64,000 nt of DNA from Peptococcaceae bacterium (GCA_023512435.1 JAILZP010000003.1:85708-149707), one strand, 5' to 3'. Counted from the stretch's first letter, positions 1-8,178 are shown. Translations and numbers: made by a program. Notes: a model not told the origin generated them from the sequence alone.

Positions 1-109
1 CAAGCCCGGGGTGGTGGCAAAGGGCGGGGATGTGGATGCCCCCGGCCAGTGCCGCCTGCAACACCGTTTCACCGCTCCTGAAATTTACAGCCAGGCCGTT
101 GATGATCAT
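1..109 (-). CDS. N-terminus of a [2Fe-2S]-ferredoxin-domain subunit (NuoG / HndD / formate dehydrogenase alpha type), cut by window edge
   Basis: Only the first 36 codons are visible. They begin MIINGLAVNFRSGETVLQAA and continue to IPALCHHPGL, the plant-type [2Fe-2S] fold found at the N-terminus of NuoG, NADP-reducing [FeFe]-hydrogenase HndD and NAD-dependent formate dehydrogenase alpha. The first cluster cysteine (in ALCHH) is visible; the rest lies off the window. The ATG starts 1 nt after the TGA of the NuoF-like gene, so the two are translationally linked. The window cannot show whether this is a hydrogenase, a formate dehydrogenase or another NADH-linked subunit. Confidence 0.7.
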   Translation of the reverse strand, partial: MIINGLAVNFRSGETVLQAALAGGIHIPALCHHPGL

Positions 110-110
110 C

Positions 111-2054
111 TCAGGCACCGGGCATCCCCCTTCCCGTAAAGAATATCGCCTCCTGGGGGCATATCCTGTAACAGGCCCCGCAACGGGTGCAGCTTTCCTG
201 GCTGATAACCCGCGGCTGGTCGTCCCGGCCCAGGATGGCGCCGCCGGGACATTCTTCGGCGCACAGGCCGCAGCCGATGCACAGTTCGGGGTTGATCCGG
301 TAAACCGTCAGGTTCCGGCAGACCCCGGCGGGACAGTGTTTGTCCTTTATATGGGCCTCGTATTCGGACCGGAAATACCGCAGGGTGCTCAACACCGGGT
401 TGGTGGCCGTCTGCCCCAGCCCGCACAGGGAGGCGTCCTTGACCACCCGGGACAGTTCATCCAGGGTGTCCAGGTCTTCCGGCCGCCCTCCGCCCTGGGT
501 GATGCGATCCAAAATGTCCAGGATTTCCGCCGTCCCTTCCCGGCAGGGCGTGCACTTTCCGCAGGACTCCCCGGCGGCGAAGGTCATGAAGTAGCGGGCC
601 ATGTCCACCATGCAAACACTTTCGTCCATGACCACCATTCCCCCCGACCCCATGATGGTGCCGGCCCCGGTGAGGCTTTCGTAGTCCACGGGCAGGTCAA
701 CCAGGGATGCCGGGATGCAGCCGCCGGAGGGGCCGCCGGTCTGCACCGCCTTGAGCTTCCTGCCCCCGTCCGGGCCGCCCCCGGCCCCCAGCACGATGTC
801 CCCGATGGTGGTGCCCATGGGAACCTCCACCAGCCCGCTGTTTTTCACCTTGCCCACCAGGGCGAAGACCTTGGTGCCCCTGCTGCCGGCGGTTCCGAGA
901 CCGGCATACCAGTCCCCTCCCCGGCCGGCGATCAGGGGGATGTTGGCCAGGGTCTCCACGTTGTTGATGCAGGTGGGTTTTCCCCAGAGACCCTGCCTGG
1001 CCGGGTAGGGGGGCCGGGGCCGCGGTTCGCCGGGGTGACCCTCGATGGAGGCGATCAGGGCGGTTTCTTCGCCGCAGACAAAGGCTCCGGCCCCCATGAC
1101 CACCTCCACGTCAAAGGACAGCCCGGAATTCAGTATGTTTTCACCCAGCAGGCCCAGTTCCCGGGCCTGGGCGATGGCGTGCCCCACGGTTTTGATGGCC
1201 AGCGGGTATTCAGCCCGGACGTAGATAATGCCGTGCCGGGCGCCCATGCAGTAAGCGCCTATGATCATGCCCTCCAGCACGCTGTGCGGGTCGCCCTCCA
1301 GGATGCTGCGGTCCATGTATGCTCCGGGGTCTCCCTCGTCCCCGTTGCAGATGATGTACTTTTCATCATGACCGGATCCTGCCGTGATTTCCCACTTCAG
1401 GCCGGTGGGGAACCCGGCTCCGCCCCGCCCGCGCAGGCCGGATTTTTTAATCTCCGCGATGATTCCGGACGGGTCCCCGGCCAGGGCTTCGGCCAGGGCC
1501 CGGTAACCGCCCCGGGCCGCGTATTCATGGATGCTGAAAGGGTTTATGCAGCCGCAGTTCCGGGTTGCCAGCCTGACCTGGGGGCGGTAGAAATCAAGAT
1601 CGGCCAGCAGGCCCAGGTTCCCGGGCGGAGGGCCGAGATCTATTTGCCGGCCGGTGACGACCAGGCGGTCTTCAACTTCGGCACCCAGGGCCCGTTTTTG
1701 ATAAACCTCTCCGCCGGCCAGGGCCGAAACAAGCGGCCCGGCGTCGGCCGGCTGTACGCCTGAGTAATAAATCCGGGCCTTTCCGGGCTCCAGGACGGTC
1801 ACCAGGGGCTCCCGGCTGCACAGGCCCGGGCAGCCGGCGGGTACCAGGGAAGCGTCCAGGCCCCGGCGTTCCAGCTCGTCCCCGATGCTTTCGTAAATCC
1901 TTCCGGATCCGGCGGCCCTGCCGCAGGAGGCCATGGCCACCGCTATCCTGGGCCGGCCCGGGTACAGGAGTTCCAGGCCTTTCTTCTCCAGGGCCTGCAA
2001 GTCACGGCCGGATTCGACCCGGTGTTTAATTCCGCCTTCAGTCACCGGGCGCAC
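111..2054 (-). CDS. NuoF/HndC-like NADH:acceptor oxidoreductase flavoprotein subunit with C-terminal 2x[4Fe-4S]
   Basis: 647 aa, FMN/NAD(H)-binding subunit of a soluble NADH dehydrogenase, bifurcating hydrogenase or formate dehydrogenase. Domains in order: a thioredoxin-like region (~35-115), the NuoF core with the FMN/NADH motifs GRGGAGFPTG and NGDEGDPGAYMDR, GAGAFVCGEETALIASIEG, an SLBB region, the [4Fe-4S] motif CGKCTPCREGT, and a C-terminal two-cluster ferredoxin domain (CIGCGLCAEECPGG and CTRCGACYRICP). This long form is typical of HndC/HydB, not of complex I NuoF. It overlaps the NuoE-like gene by 17 nt and is followed within 1 nt by a [2Fe-2S] subunit. It lies in the same minus-strand run as the AOR, so NAD(P)-coupled aldehyde oxidation is possible but inferred. 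Confidence 0.92.
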   Translation of the reverse strand: MRPVTEGGIKHRVESGRDLQALEKKGLELLYPGRPRIAVAMASCGRAAGSGRIYESIGDELERRGLDASLVPAGCPGLCSREPLVTVLEPGKARIYYSGVQPADAGPLVSALAGGEVYQKRALGAEVEDRLVVTGRQIDLGPPPGNLGLLADLDFYRPQVRLATRNCGCINPFSIHEYAARGGYRALAEALAGDPSGIIAEIKKSGLRGRGGAGFPTGLKWEITAGSGHDEKYIICNGDEGDPGAYMDRSILEGDPHSVLEGMIIGAYCMGARHGIIYVRAEYPLAIKTVGHAIAQARELGLLGENILNSGLSFDVEVVMGAGAFVCGEETALIASIEGHPGEPRPRPPYPARQGLWGKPTCINNVETLANIPLIAGRGGDWYAGLGTAGSRGTKVFALVGKVKNSGLVEVPMGTTIGDIVLGAGGGPDGGRKLKAVQTGGPSGGCIPASLVDLPVDYESLTGAGTIMGSGGMVVMDESVCMVDMARYFMTFAAGESCGKCTPCREGTAEILDILDRITQGGGRPEDLDTLDELSRVVKDASLCGLGQTATNPVLSTLRYFRSEYEAHIKDKHCPAGVCRNLTVYRINPELCIGCGLCAEECPGGAILGRDDQPRVISQESCTRCGACYRICPQEAIFFTGRGMPGA

Positions 2055-2511
2055 CCCCCGGGATTGCGGATTTGATCAGTTCGTCCACGGTTTCCGGCTT
2101 GACCCGGGCATGGACCGACCCGTCAATGCTCACCACCGGGGCCAGGCTGCAGCAGCCCAGGCATTTCACCGACTCCAGGGTAAATTTCCCGTCGCCGGTG
2201 GTGCCGCCCTCGGATACTCCCAGTTTCTTTTCCAGTTCGGCGGTTACCCGGGCCGCCCCCTTGACGTGGCAGACCGTGCCGTGGCAGACGCCGATGATAT
2301 GTTCCCCCCTGGGCTGCAGACTGAAGGAGGTGTAAAAGGTGGCCACTCCGTATAACTGGCTCAGCGGCAGGTTCAGTTCTTCGGCCGCCGCCCGCAGGGC
2401 TTCCTCGGGCAGGTGCCTGTATTTTCGCTGGATTTCCTCCAGGATGCTTAATACCCTGCCGTTTGGCGACGTGTGCCGTTTAACGATGTCCGTATATTCG
2501 TTTCCGGTCAA
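2038..2511 (-). CDS. NuoE/HndA-like [2Fe-2S] thioredoxin-fold subunit
   Basis: 157 aa, the small electron-entry partner of the NuoF-like protein. The family's two cysteine pairs are seen: CHGTVCHVKGA and VKCLGCCSLAP, which hold a [2Fe-2S] cluster in a thioredoxin fold. The N-terminal helical part (EEIQRKYRHLPEEALRAAAEELNLPLSQLYGVATFY) is typical of NuoE. The start is TTG, overlapping the TGA of the upstream ThiF-like gene (TTGA arrangement), with a GGGGTGAG SD upstream. It is part of one tightly packed minus-strand operon. Confidence 0.92.
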   Translation of the reverse strand: MTGNEYTDIVKRHTSPNGRVLSILEEIQRKYRHLPEEALRAAAEELNLPLSQLYGVATFYTSFSLQPRGEHIIGVCHGTVCHVKGAARVTAELEKKLGVSEGGTTGDGKFTLESVKCLGCCSLAPVVSIDGSVHARVKPETVDELIKSAIPGGAPGD

Positions 2512-3257
2512 ATAGACTCACCCCTTCCACAGACCGGACAGAGGGGATCCCGGGCGACAGGCCGGGTGGTCCACTCCATGAAGGCCAGGTCAAAAAAGAT
2601 CAGCCGGCTTCCGGCGGGTCCGCCGATGCCGGTCAGGTGGCGGATGATTTCCGCCGCCGAGATGATTCCGGCCTGCCCGGCGGCCACGCCGATGATCGGG
2701 TTGTCCCCCTGTTCCGGGAAACTTTCGTCAACCAGGCAGCCCAGGCATCCCCCGTCTCCGGGGCTGAAGACCACGTAGCCGCTGAAATTCTGCACGTACG
2801 AATGCACGGCCGCCTTCCGGAAGCGCAGGCAGGCCCTGTTCACGGCCAGCCGGTGGCGGTTGCGGTCAAAACAGTCCGCCACCGCCCCGGACCCGGCTAC
2901 AAGTCTGTCTATTTCCTCATCCCCGGCCTGGACACGGAAAACCTCCAGGTTTATTTGGGGGTTGAGTTTCTTCAGGGCCTCCGCCGCCGCTTCCACCTTG
3001 GGCCTGCCCACATCGGAACAGCCGTACAGGATCTGCCGGTTCAGGTTGCTGGCCTCGACCAGGTCGCCGTCCACCAGGGTCATCCTCCCCACGCCGGCGG
3101 CGGCCAGGTAAAGAGCGGCGGGGCAGCCCACACCGCCCAGCCCCAGGACCAGCACATGGGCGCCGGCCAGGGCCAGCTGGGCTTCCGGGCCGAAGCCCGG
3201 AATGCCCAGCTGCCTCAGCCAAACGGGGCTGGAGATTGTCTTATCCGACCCGGTCAT
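2508..3257 (-). CDS. ThiF/MoeB-family adenylyltransferase (E1-like)
   Basis: 249 aa. It adenylates the C-terminus of a ubiquitin-like sulfur carrier; MoeB does this for MoaD in molybdopterin synthesis. The nucleotide-binding motif LGLGGVGCPAALYLAAAGVGR, the acidic/Arg motif VDGDLVEASNLNRQ, and two zinc-binding Cys pairs (CLGC and the C-terminal CPVC) are seen. It overlaps the MoaD-like gene by 1 nt (ATGA) and lies between it and the NuoEF-like genes. Placement next to a tungsten/molybdenum-pterin enzyme suggests a dedicated cofactor role. The partner carrier here has an unusual C-terminus, so the reaction could differ. Confidence 0.88.
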   Translation of the reverse strand: MTGSDKTISSPVWLRQLGIPGFGPEAQLALAGAHVLVLGLGGVGCPAALYLAAAGVGRMTLVDGDLVEASNLNRQILYGCSDVGRPKVEAAAEALKKLNPQINLEVFRVQAGDEEIDRLVAGSGAVADCFDRNRHRLAVNRACLRFRKAAVHSYVQNFSGYVVFSPGDGGCLGCLVDESFPEQGDNPIIGVAAGQAGIISAAEIIRHLTGIGGPAGSRLIFFDLAFMEWTTRPVARDPLCPVCGRGESI

Positions 3258-3556
3258 CAGGCTGCCCCGCTGATTACCCCGAAGGACACCGTGTCCCCGT
3301 CTTTAAGGACGGTGTCGAGGCCGTCGGGGTATGATTTTTTATCGTTTATGTCGCGGCTGTTCAGGTTGGCGTTGCAGTAAAAACGGTCGCTGTACAGCGG
3401 CTTGATGAAGCAGAGGTCCCTGAATTTGTAGCCGTAGCGGGCGGCAAGGCGATCGATGAGGTCCTGCAGGGTGCAGCTTTCCGGCAAGGTCATCTCTTCG
3501 TGAATTTTTTTGGTTAACGAACTGATAAAGCCGTAGTAGCGCACTGTAATCCTCAT
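3257..3556 (-). CDS. MoaD/ThiS-family beta-grasp protein lacking the C-terminal Gly-Gly
   Basis: 99 aa. The N-terminus MRITVRYYGFISSLT and the core (TLPESCTLQDLIDRLAARYG ... VLKDGDTVSF) fit the MoaD/ThiS ubiquitin-like fold, including the region just before the tail. Sulfur carriers of this family normally end in Gly-Gly; this one ends ...VISGAA, confirmed by reading codons back from the TGA at 3257-3259. It may be inactive as a sulfur carrier, be a structural AOR partner, or need trimming. The next gene is its likely E1, overlapping by 1 nt. Confidence 0.8.
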   Translation of the reverse strand: MRITVRYYGFISSLTKKIHEEMTLPESCTLQDLIDRLAARYGYKFRDLCFIKPLYSDRFYCNANLNSRDINDKKSYPDGLDTVLKDGDTVSFGVISGAA

Positions 3557-3574
3557 CCCGATACCCCCGGCGGT

Positions 3575-3609
3575 GAAGCTTTAAGCTATAAGCTGTAAGC
3601 GGTAAGCTG
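3575..3609. repeat. Heptanucleotide tandem repeat after the AOR stop codon
   Basis: Read on the plus strand, five near-identical 7-mers run in tandem: GAAGCTT, TAAGCTA, TAAGCTG, TAAGCGG, TAAGCTG. They start immediately beyond the AOR stop codon, in the 53-nt gap before the MoaD-like gene. No known function; probably a slipped-strand microrepeat. Copy number would be expected to vary between strains. Confidence 0.75.
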
Positions 3610-5532
3610 CTAGCCCATTTTCTCCAGATAGGCCCGGCGGTAGGGCGCCAGCTCCTCCACCAGTTCATCCAGGCCGTATTCCGCCAGGACCTCGTCCAAC
3701 GGGAAGCCGGTGGCCTCGTCCCAGCCGCGCACTTTATAATAAAGCGGGCGCAGTTCTTCGAAGGGGAATACCGTTCCCTTGTTGGGGCCGACGGGCATGG
3801 GCTCTCCGGTGAAGCGCTCCGGCACCGTGTCCTCCAGCCTGCCCACCAGCAGGCGGTTCCAGAAGGCCCTCTCCAGGGTCGCAATCCGTCCGCCGATCTT
3901 CAACAGGTCCTCCACGGTGTAGTCGACGCCGGTGCAGGCTGAAAGAATCCTGGCCATGTCCTCCGGCAGCACGGCGAAGGACCAGGAATGGGAGAAGGTG
4001 CACATGGTCAGGCAGTCCCCCACCGCCTTGACTTCCTCCTGGTATTTCTGCATCTCGGGCTTCTTTACCGGGGAGAGGCGGCTTTCGGCCTCGGCGGTGC
4101 CCAGTATTTTTTCCACCAGGCCGGGGTAAAACTGGCCGGTCAGCTCAAGGCAGGGCAGTCCCTGCAGGTGGTCTCCGCCGCGGCGTCCGGTGCCGAAACC
4201 GATGCCGAAGGCGAAGCCCAGGCCCCGGGGGTCGTCCTGGGACATGTCGTTGCCCTTGACGGTCATGGTGTACTCAAAGCCCCGGTTGAAGTGCAGGGCC
4301 GACCGGTAGGAGCCCTCGGCCAGGATATTGCCCAAGCCCTCCCGGTAGACAATCATTTTAATCAGTTTGTCAACTGTTTCCTGGTCTCCCCACTCCAGGG
4401 ACAGCCCGCCGGTGTCCGCGGAGGTCAGCAGGCCCTTTTCCCAGCAATCCATGGCCCACCCGATGGCGCCGCCCAGGGAGCAGGAATCCATGCCGTACTC
4501 GTTCACCAGCAGGGAATTGTGGATCACCGCCTCGATGTCCAGTATTCCGAGCCTGGGACCGACGGCGGTAAGGGTTTCGTATTCGGGGCCGCCGGTTTTT
4601 TCGCCGGCGTATTTCCCGCCGGGTATTTTGCTGAAGCGCCCGCAGGAAATGGAGCAGGCGAAACAACCCTCCCGGTGGGCCAGGTAGTGGTCCCGGTGCC
4701 TTTCGCCCCTGAGCTTGTCGGCCTCGGGGTGGAAGCCGGCCTGGAAGTTGCGCCAGCAGAACCATCCCTGCTCGTAGTTGGCCGGCATGGTCAAAAGCCA
4801 GGTGCCCTGGTCGTACAGCATCTGGACCATGATATCGGCTTTCATTTTTTCCCGCACTTTGGCGCACTCTTCGAAAAACTCCTTGGGCCGGGCCAGGTTG
4901 ACCGGCCTGGTGCCGCGCACGGCCACCGCCTTCAGCTTTTTGGACCCCATCACCGCCCCCATCCCGGTGCGGCCGGCGGCCCTGGAAACGTCGTTGATAA
5001 CGCAGGCGAAGCGGACCAGGTTTTCACCGGCCGGCCCGATGGCGGCAATATGAATGTCGGGGTCTTTCAGTTCCTCCTTGATTATGGCGTCGGTTTCCGA
5101 CAGGGTTTTGCCCCATATGTGGCCGGCATCCCTGATCTCCACCCGGTCGTCGTCGATCCACAGGTACACCGGTTTTTCGGCCTTGCCCTGGATCACCAGC
5201 TGGTCGTAGCCGGCGTACTTAAGCTCGGGACCCCAGTGCCCGCCCATGTTGGCGTCGCCGAAACCGCACGGGTACTGCAGGGGGGACTTGGAGGTGATGG
5301 TGGTGCGCCCGCTGGAGGGAGAAAATGTCCCGGTCAGCGGGCCGACGCCGAAGATGAGCCGGTTTTCTGCGTCAAAGGGGTCGATTTCGGGCCCCACCTC
5401 CTGGTACAGCAGGGCCGAATTGAAGCCCCTGCCGCCCAGCCACATTTTTCTGAATTTGGCGTCAATGGATTCCACCGTTATTTTTCCGGTGGTCAGGTCA
5501 ACCCTCAGTCTTTTGCCGTTCCAGCCGTACAT
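3610..5532 (-). CDS. Aldehyde:ferredoxin oxidoreductase family (tungsten/molybdenum bis-pterin enzyme)
   Basis: 640 aa, full family length. It oxidises aldehydes (or a related substrate) with electrons passed to iron-sulfur proteins. Visible features: the N-terminus MYGWNGKRLRVDLTTGKI, the pterin-binding stretch with GRTGMGAVMGSKKLKAVAVRG, and the [4Fe-4S] motif CFACSISCG (C-x2-C-x3-C) with a fourth cysteine late in the protein (in LTMCTFSHSW). The ATG overlaps the last base of the ferredoxin-like gene's stop. An iron-sulfur partner precedes it and MoaD/ThiF-like genes follow, a common AOR operon form. The substrate cannot be told from sequence. Confidence 0.95.
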   Translation of the reverse strand: MYGWNGKRLRVDLTTGKITVESIDAKFRKMWLGGRGFNSALLYQEVGPEIDPFDAENRLIFGVGPLTGTFSPSSGRTTITSKSPLQYPCGFGDANMGGHWGPELKYAGYDQLVIQGKAEKPVYLWIDDDRVEIRDAGHIWGKTLSETDAIIKEELKDPDIHIAAIGPAGENLVRFACVINDVSRAAGRTGMGAVMGSKKLKAVAVRGTRPVNLARPKEFFEECAKVREKMKADIMVQMLYDQGTWLLTMPANYEQGWFCWRNFQAGFHPEADKLRGERHRDHYLAHREGCFACSISCGRFSKIPGGKYAGEKTGGPEYETLTAVGPRLGILDIEAVIHNSLLVNEYGMDSCSLGGAIGWAMDCWEKGLLTSADTGGLSLEWGDQETVDKLIKMIVYREGLGNILAEGSYRSALHFNRGFEYTMTVKGNDMSQDDPRGLGFAFGIGFGTGRRGGDHLQGLPCLELTGQFYPGLVEKILGTAEAESRLSPVKKPEMQKYQEEVKAVGDCLTMCTFSHSWSFAVLPEDMARILSACTGVDYTVEDLLKIGGRIATLERAFWNRLLVGRLEDTVPERFTGEPMPVGPNKGTVFPFEELRPLYYKVRGWDEATGFPLDEVLAEYGLDELVEELAPYRRAYLEKMG

Positions 5533-6008
5533 CAGTGTTCACCGCCCTCGATCACTTTTTTGTAGAACTGCCTTCTCCTGGCCATCAGGGACTGGTCCAC
5601 GGTGGTGTACTCAAGGGCGCCGGAGGGGCAGAATTTGGCGCAGGCGGGGTCTCCGCCGCAGAGGTCGCACTTGATGGCAACGCGCTTTTCGGGGTGGTAG
5701 ATGGCCTGGCCCAGGGGGCATACGGTTGAACAGGCCCGGCAGCCTATGCACTTGCTCTCATCCATGATCAGAGCCCCGGTTTCGGCCTGGACGGAAACCG
5801 CACCCGCCGGGCAGACCAGCATGCAGTAGGGGGTGGTGCAGTTGGCGCAGGTGGCCGGGACGCTTATTCCCTGGGCCTCCCACTTGATTACCCTGACCCT
5901 TGACAATTGGGGGCTGCACTTGTTTTCGTGCACCAGGGAGCAGGCCATTTCGCAGGTCCGGCAGCCGGTGCACTTGCCGGCATTGACCACAAGTGTTTTT
6001 AGAGCCAA
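5532..6008 (-). CDS. Polyferredoxin-type electron-transfer subunit for AOR (DMSO-reductase FeS-subunit fold)
   Basis: About 158 aa with four cysteine clusters: CTGCRTCEMAC, CANCTTPYCMLVC, CIGCRACSTVC and CDLCGGDPACAKFC, the four-[4Fe-4S] layout of DmsB/HycB-type proteins. It likely carries electrons from the AOR subunit encoded immediately downstream. Possible starts are GTG at 6017 and TTG at 6008; the SD (GAGGTGAT) sits ~6 nt before the TTG and overlaps the GTG, so TTG is preferred. It is the first gene of the minus-strand redox operon. Confidence 0.9.
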   Translation of the reverse strand: MALKTLVVNAGKCTGCRTCEMACSLVHENKCSPQLSRVRVIKWEAQGISVPATCANCTTPYCMLVCPAGAVSVQAETGALIMDESKCIGCRACSTVCPLGQAIYHPEKRVAIKCDLCGGDPACAKFCPSGALEYTTVDQSLMARRRQFYKKVIEGGEH

Positions 6009-6468
6009 TACGATCACCTCTTTTTAATATTTTATATTTTCAGACAAAGGCCGGCGACAACCGGCCCAAAACGAGCTTGTACAATTGGCAGGGAAGGTTT
6101 TTCGTCCACTGAAACCTGACATGGATGAACAATTTTTTTACTGACGCTACGGTTTTGATTCTACTTGCAAATTAAATTCCACCAAACGCAAGCCTTTGAT
6201 TTAACCCTAAAAAAGCCTTTTATTAACCAAGTCCCCATTGCCCGGTATATTTCTGTACCATTTTATTAATTGCCGGCGGGTTTTTTCCCTGGGTGCCGGT
6301 TTGTTGCAGTAAGTTCAGCATATACAAAAATGTACCACCCCGGTAAAATATGTACCATGGCGTTCTGTGATCAAAAAACTGTCTGTTGTGTGATTTAAAT
6401 CATATCTAATAAGAGTCTTTTGAAATAAATTTATAAATGTAAAAATTGATGTCAGGGAGGAATCGGAA
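6009..6468. other. Divergent intergenic region between the AOR operon and hcp
   Basis: A 460-bp AT-rich non-coding stretch. It contains three copies of TGTACCA (6254-6260, 6331-6337, 6351-6357). Two of them close short inverted repeats of the form GGTA-N7/8-TACC (6244-6259 and 6342-6356). It also holds the CRP/FNR-like site listed separately. No convincing ORF was seen. It probably carries promoters for both directions. Confidence 0.6.
6389..6404 (+). promoter_or_regulatory. CRP/FNR-family (HcpR-type) operator upstream of hcp
   Basis: The palindrome TGTGA-TTTAAA-TCATA has the five-base arms and 6-nt spacer typical of CRP/FNR-family sites. HcpR regulators of hcp genes in Desulfovibrio and Clostridia use TTGTGA-N6-TCACAA-like sites. 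It is centred ~72 bp before the hcp ATG. AT-rich -10 candidates (TAAATT at 6427, TATAAA at 6432) would put it ~42-48 bp before the transcript start, a normal activator position. No HcpR gene is in the window. Confidence 0.55.
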
Positions 6469-7755
6469 ATGTTTTGTTACCAGTGCGAGCAAACGGCCGG
6501 CGGGACCGGCTGCACCAAGGCGGGAGTGTGCGGGAAGAACGAGGACATCGCCAGCCTGCAGGACACCTTGATTCTCGGGTTGAAAGGCATAGCCGCCTAC
6601 GCCTACCACGCCGGGGAACTGGGAGCCCGGGACGAACAGGTGGACGCTTTCATGCACGAGGCGCTGTTCACCACTCTGACCAACGTGAATTTCGACCTGA
6701 AAGACCACATCGAAAAGGTCCTCAGGTGCGGCGAGATGAACCTCAGGGCCATGGAACTGCTGGACAGGGCCAATGTTGACCGGTTCGGGTCCCCGGAGCC
6801 CGTCCGGGTGTCCACCGGCTTCAAGCCCGGCCCGGGGATAGTGATCACCGGCCACGACCTGCTGGACCTCTATGAACTGCTGAAGCAGGCCGAGCCGGAA
6901 GGCGTGAGCGTGTATACCCACGGTGAAATGCTGCCGGCCCACGCCTACCCCGAGCTGAAAAAGTTCAGGAATCTGGCCGGGCACTACGGGTCGGCCTGGC
7001 AGAACCAGAAGAAGGAGTTCGATGAATTTCCCGGCGCCATCCTGGGAACGACTAACTGTGTCCTGATCCCCAAGGATTCGTATAAAGACCGCATGTTTAC
7101 CTGCGGTATCGCCAGGCTGCCGGAGGTTGTCCACATCAAGGACCGCGACTTCAGGGCGGTGATAGAGAAGGCCAAGTCCTGCCCGCCCCTGCCCGGGAAA
7201 GAGGGCAGTGTGGTTCTGACCACCGGCTTCCACCACAACTTTGTCCTGTCCATAGCCGACAAGATTATCGGCGCGGTGAAGGCCGGCAAGATCCGTCACT
7301 TCTTCCTGGTGGGCGGCTGCGAGGGTTCCAAGGCCTCCCGCAGCTACTACACCGAGTTTGTCCGGAAAGTGCCGAAAGACTGCGTGGTCCTTACCCTGGG
7401 CTGCGGCAAGTACCGCTTCAATCACCTGGACCTGGGGGACATCGACGGCATTCCGCGCCTGATCGACATGGGCCAGTGCAACAACGCCTACTCGGCCATC
7501 CAGGTGGCCGTGGCCCTGGCCAAGGCCTTCAACTGCGGGGTCAACGACCTGCCGCTGTCCCTGGTGCTCTCCTGGTTCGAGCAGAAGGCGGTGGCCATCC
7601 TGCTTACCCTGCTGCACCTGGGCGTGAAGAACGTCCGCATCGGCCCCTCGGCGCCGGCCTTCCTGACGCCCAACGTGCTGGCCGTCATCCAGCAGAACTA
7701 CGGCCTGAAGCTGATCACCACACCGGACCAGGACCTCAATGAAATACTGGGTTAA
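6469..7755 (+). CDS. hcp: Hybrid cluster protein / hydroxylamine reductase (short class)
   Basis: 428 aa. Hcp carries a [4Fe-4S] (or [2Fe-2S]) cluster and a hybrid Fe-S-O cluster and reduces NO or hydroxylamine in nitrosative-stress defence. The N-terminal cysteine motif MFCYQCEQTAGGTGC..AGVCGK is seen, plus GPGIVITGHDL, HFFLVGGCEGSK, LTLGCGKYRF and the region around NCGVNDLPLSLVLSWFEQKAV, which supply hybrid-cluster ligands. At 428 aa it belongs to the shorter Hcp class lacking the extra N-terminal helices (class I/II are ~550 aa). The ATG has an AGGGAGG SD. The CRP/FNR-type palindrome upstream fits nitrosative/redox control. Confidence 0.95.
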   Translation: MFCYQCEQTAGGTGCTKAGVCGKNEDIASLQDTLILGLKGIAAYAYHAGELGARDEQVDAFMHEALFTTLTNVNFDLKDHIEKVLRCGEMNLRAMELLDRANVDRFGSPEPVRVSTGFKPGPGIVITGHDLLDLYELLKQAEPEGVSVYTHGEMLPAHAYPELKKFRNLAGHYGSAWQNQKKEFDEFPGAILGTTNCVLIPKDSYKDRMFTCGIARLPEVVHIKDRDFRAVIEKAKSCPPLPGKEGSVVLTTGFHHNFVLSIADKIIGAVKAGKIRHFFLVGGCEGSKASRSYYTEFVRKVPKDCVVLTLGCGKYRFNHLDLGDIDGIPRLIDMGQCNNAYSAIQVAVALAKAFNCGVNDLPLSLVLSWFEQKAVAILLTLLHLGVKNVRIGPSAPAFLTPNVLAVIQQNYGLKLITTPDQDLNEILG

Positions 7756-7773
7756 CTGAGATGTCCGGGACGG

Positions 7774-7807
7774 GGAGGGGTGTGCCCGGTGCACCCCTCC
7801 TTGTATT
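7774..7807 (+). terminator. Probable intrinsic terminator after hcp
   Basis: A perfect 9-bp stem, GGAGGGGTG (7774-7782) with CACCCCTCC (7792-7800), is followed by TTGTATT. The T-tract is imperfect. It would end hcp transcription before the cupin gene or attenuate read-through. Confidence 0.55.
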
Positions 7808-7830
7808 AAGCAATGAGGGAGGTTTTTTCC

Positions 7831-8178
7831 TTGTCCGGGGTCTTGATGAAAAACATTGAATTCTCAAAGGTGCTGGTATTGAAGGACCTGGTCGGCTACC
7901 AGGAGGGGCAGGTGGTGAGCAGGACCCTGGCGCAGCTGCCCGGGGTGAGCATCACCCTGTTCGCCTTTTCCAGGGGCGAGGGGATCAGCACCCACAGCGC
8001 CCCCGGTGACGCCATGGTGCAGGTCCTGGAGGGCGAGGCCGAAATAACCATCGGCGGCGGGGTGTTTACCGTAAAGGCCGGGGAATCGGTGGTCATGCCC
8101 GCCGACGTGCCCCACGGCCTGGAGGCCAGGGAAGCCTTCAAAATGCTGCTCACCGTGGTTAAAAGAACCGGATCGTAA
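7831..8178 (+). CDS. Small cupin-domain protein
   Basis: About 115 aa, a single cupin barrel. The metal-site pattern is partly seen: SRGEGISTHSAPGDAMVQVLEGEAEITIGG for motif 1 and ADVPHGLEA for motif 2. ATG 7813 has no SD, but TTG 7831 in the same frame has AGGGAGG (7816-7822) 8 nt upstream, so TTG is chosen; an internal ATG at 7846 is also possible. It follows hcp closely. The family is broad; stress or small-ligand sensing is a guess. Confidence 0.8.
   Translation: MSGVLMKNIEFSKVLVLKDLVGYQEGQVVSRTLAQLPGVSITLFAFSRGEGISTHSAPGDAMVQVLEGEAEITIGGGVFTVKAGESVVMPADVPHGLEAREAFKMLLTVVKRTGS

Noticed and set aside
30..1763. Long plus-strand open frame (577 codons) opposite the NuoF-like gene
   Set aside because: It is Gly/Pro/Ala/Arg-rich with no recognisable domain; the minus strand holds clear NuoF motifs. 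A GC-rich antisense shadow. The same holds for 3988-5565, 37506-38876, 39595-40863, 45477-46535 and 51408-53216.
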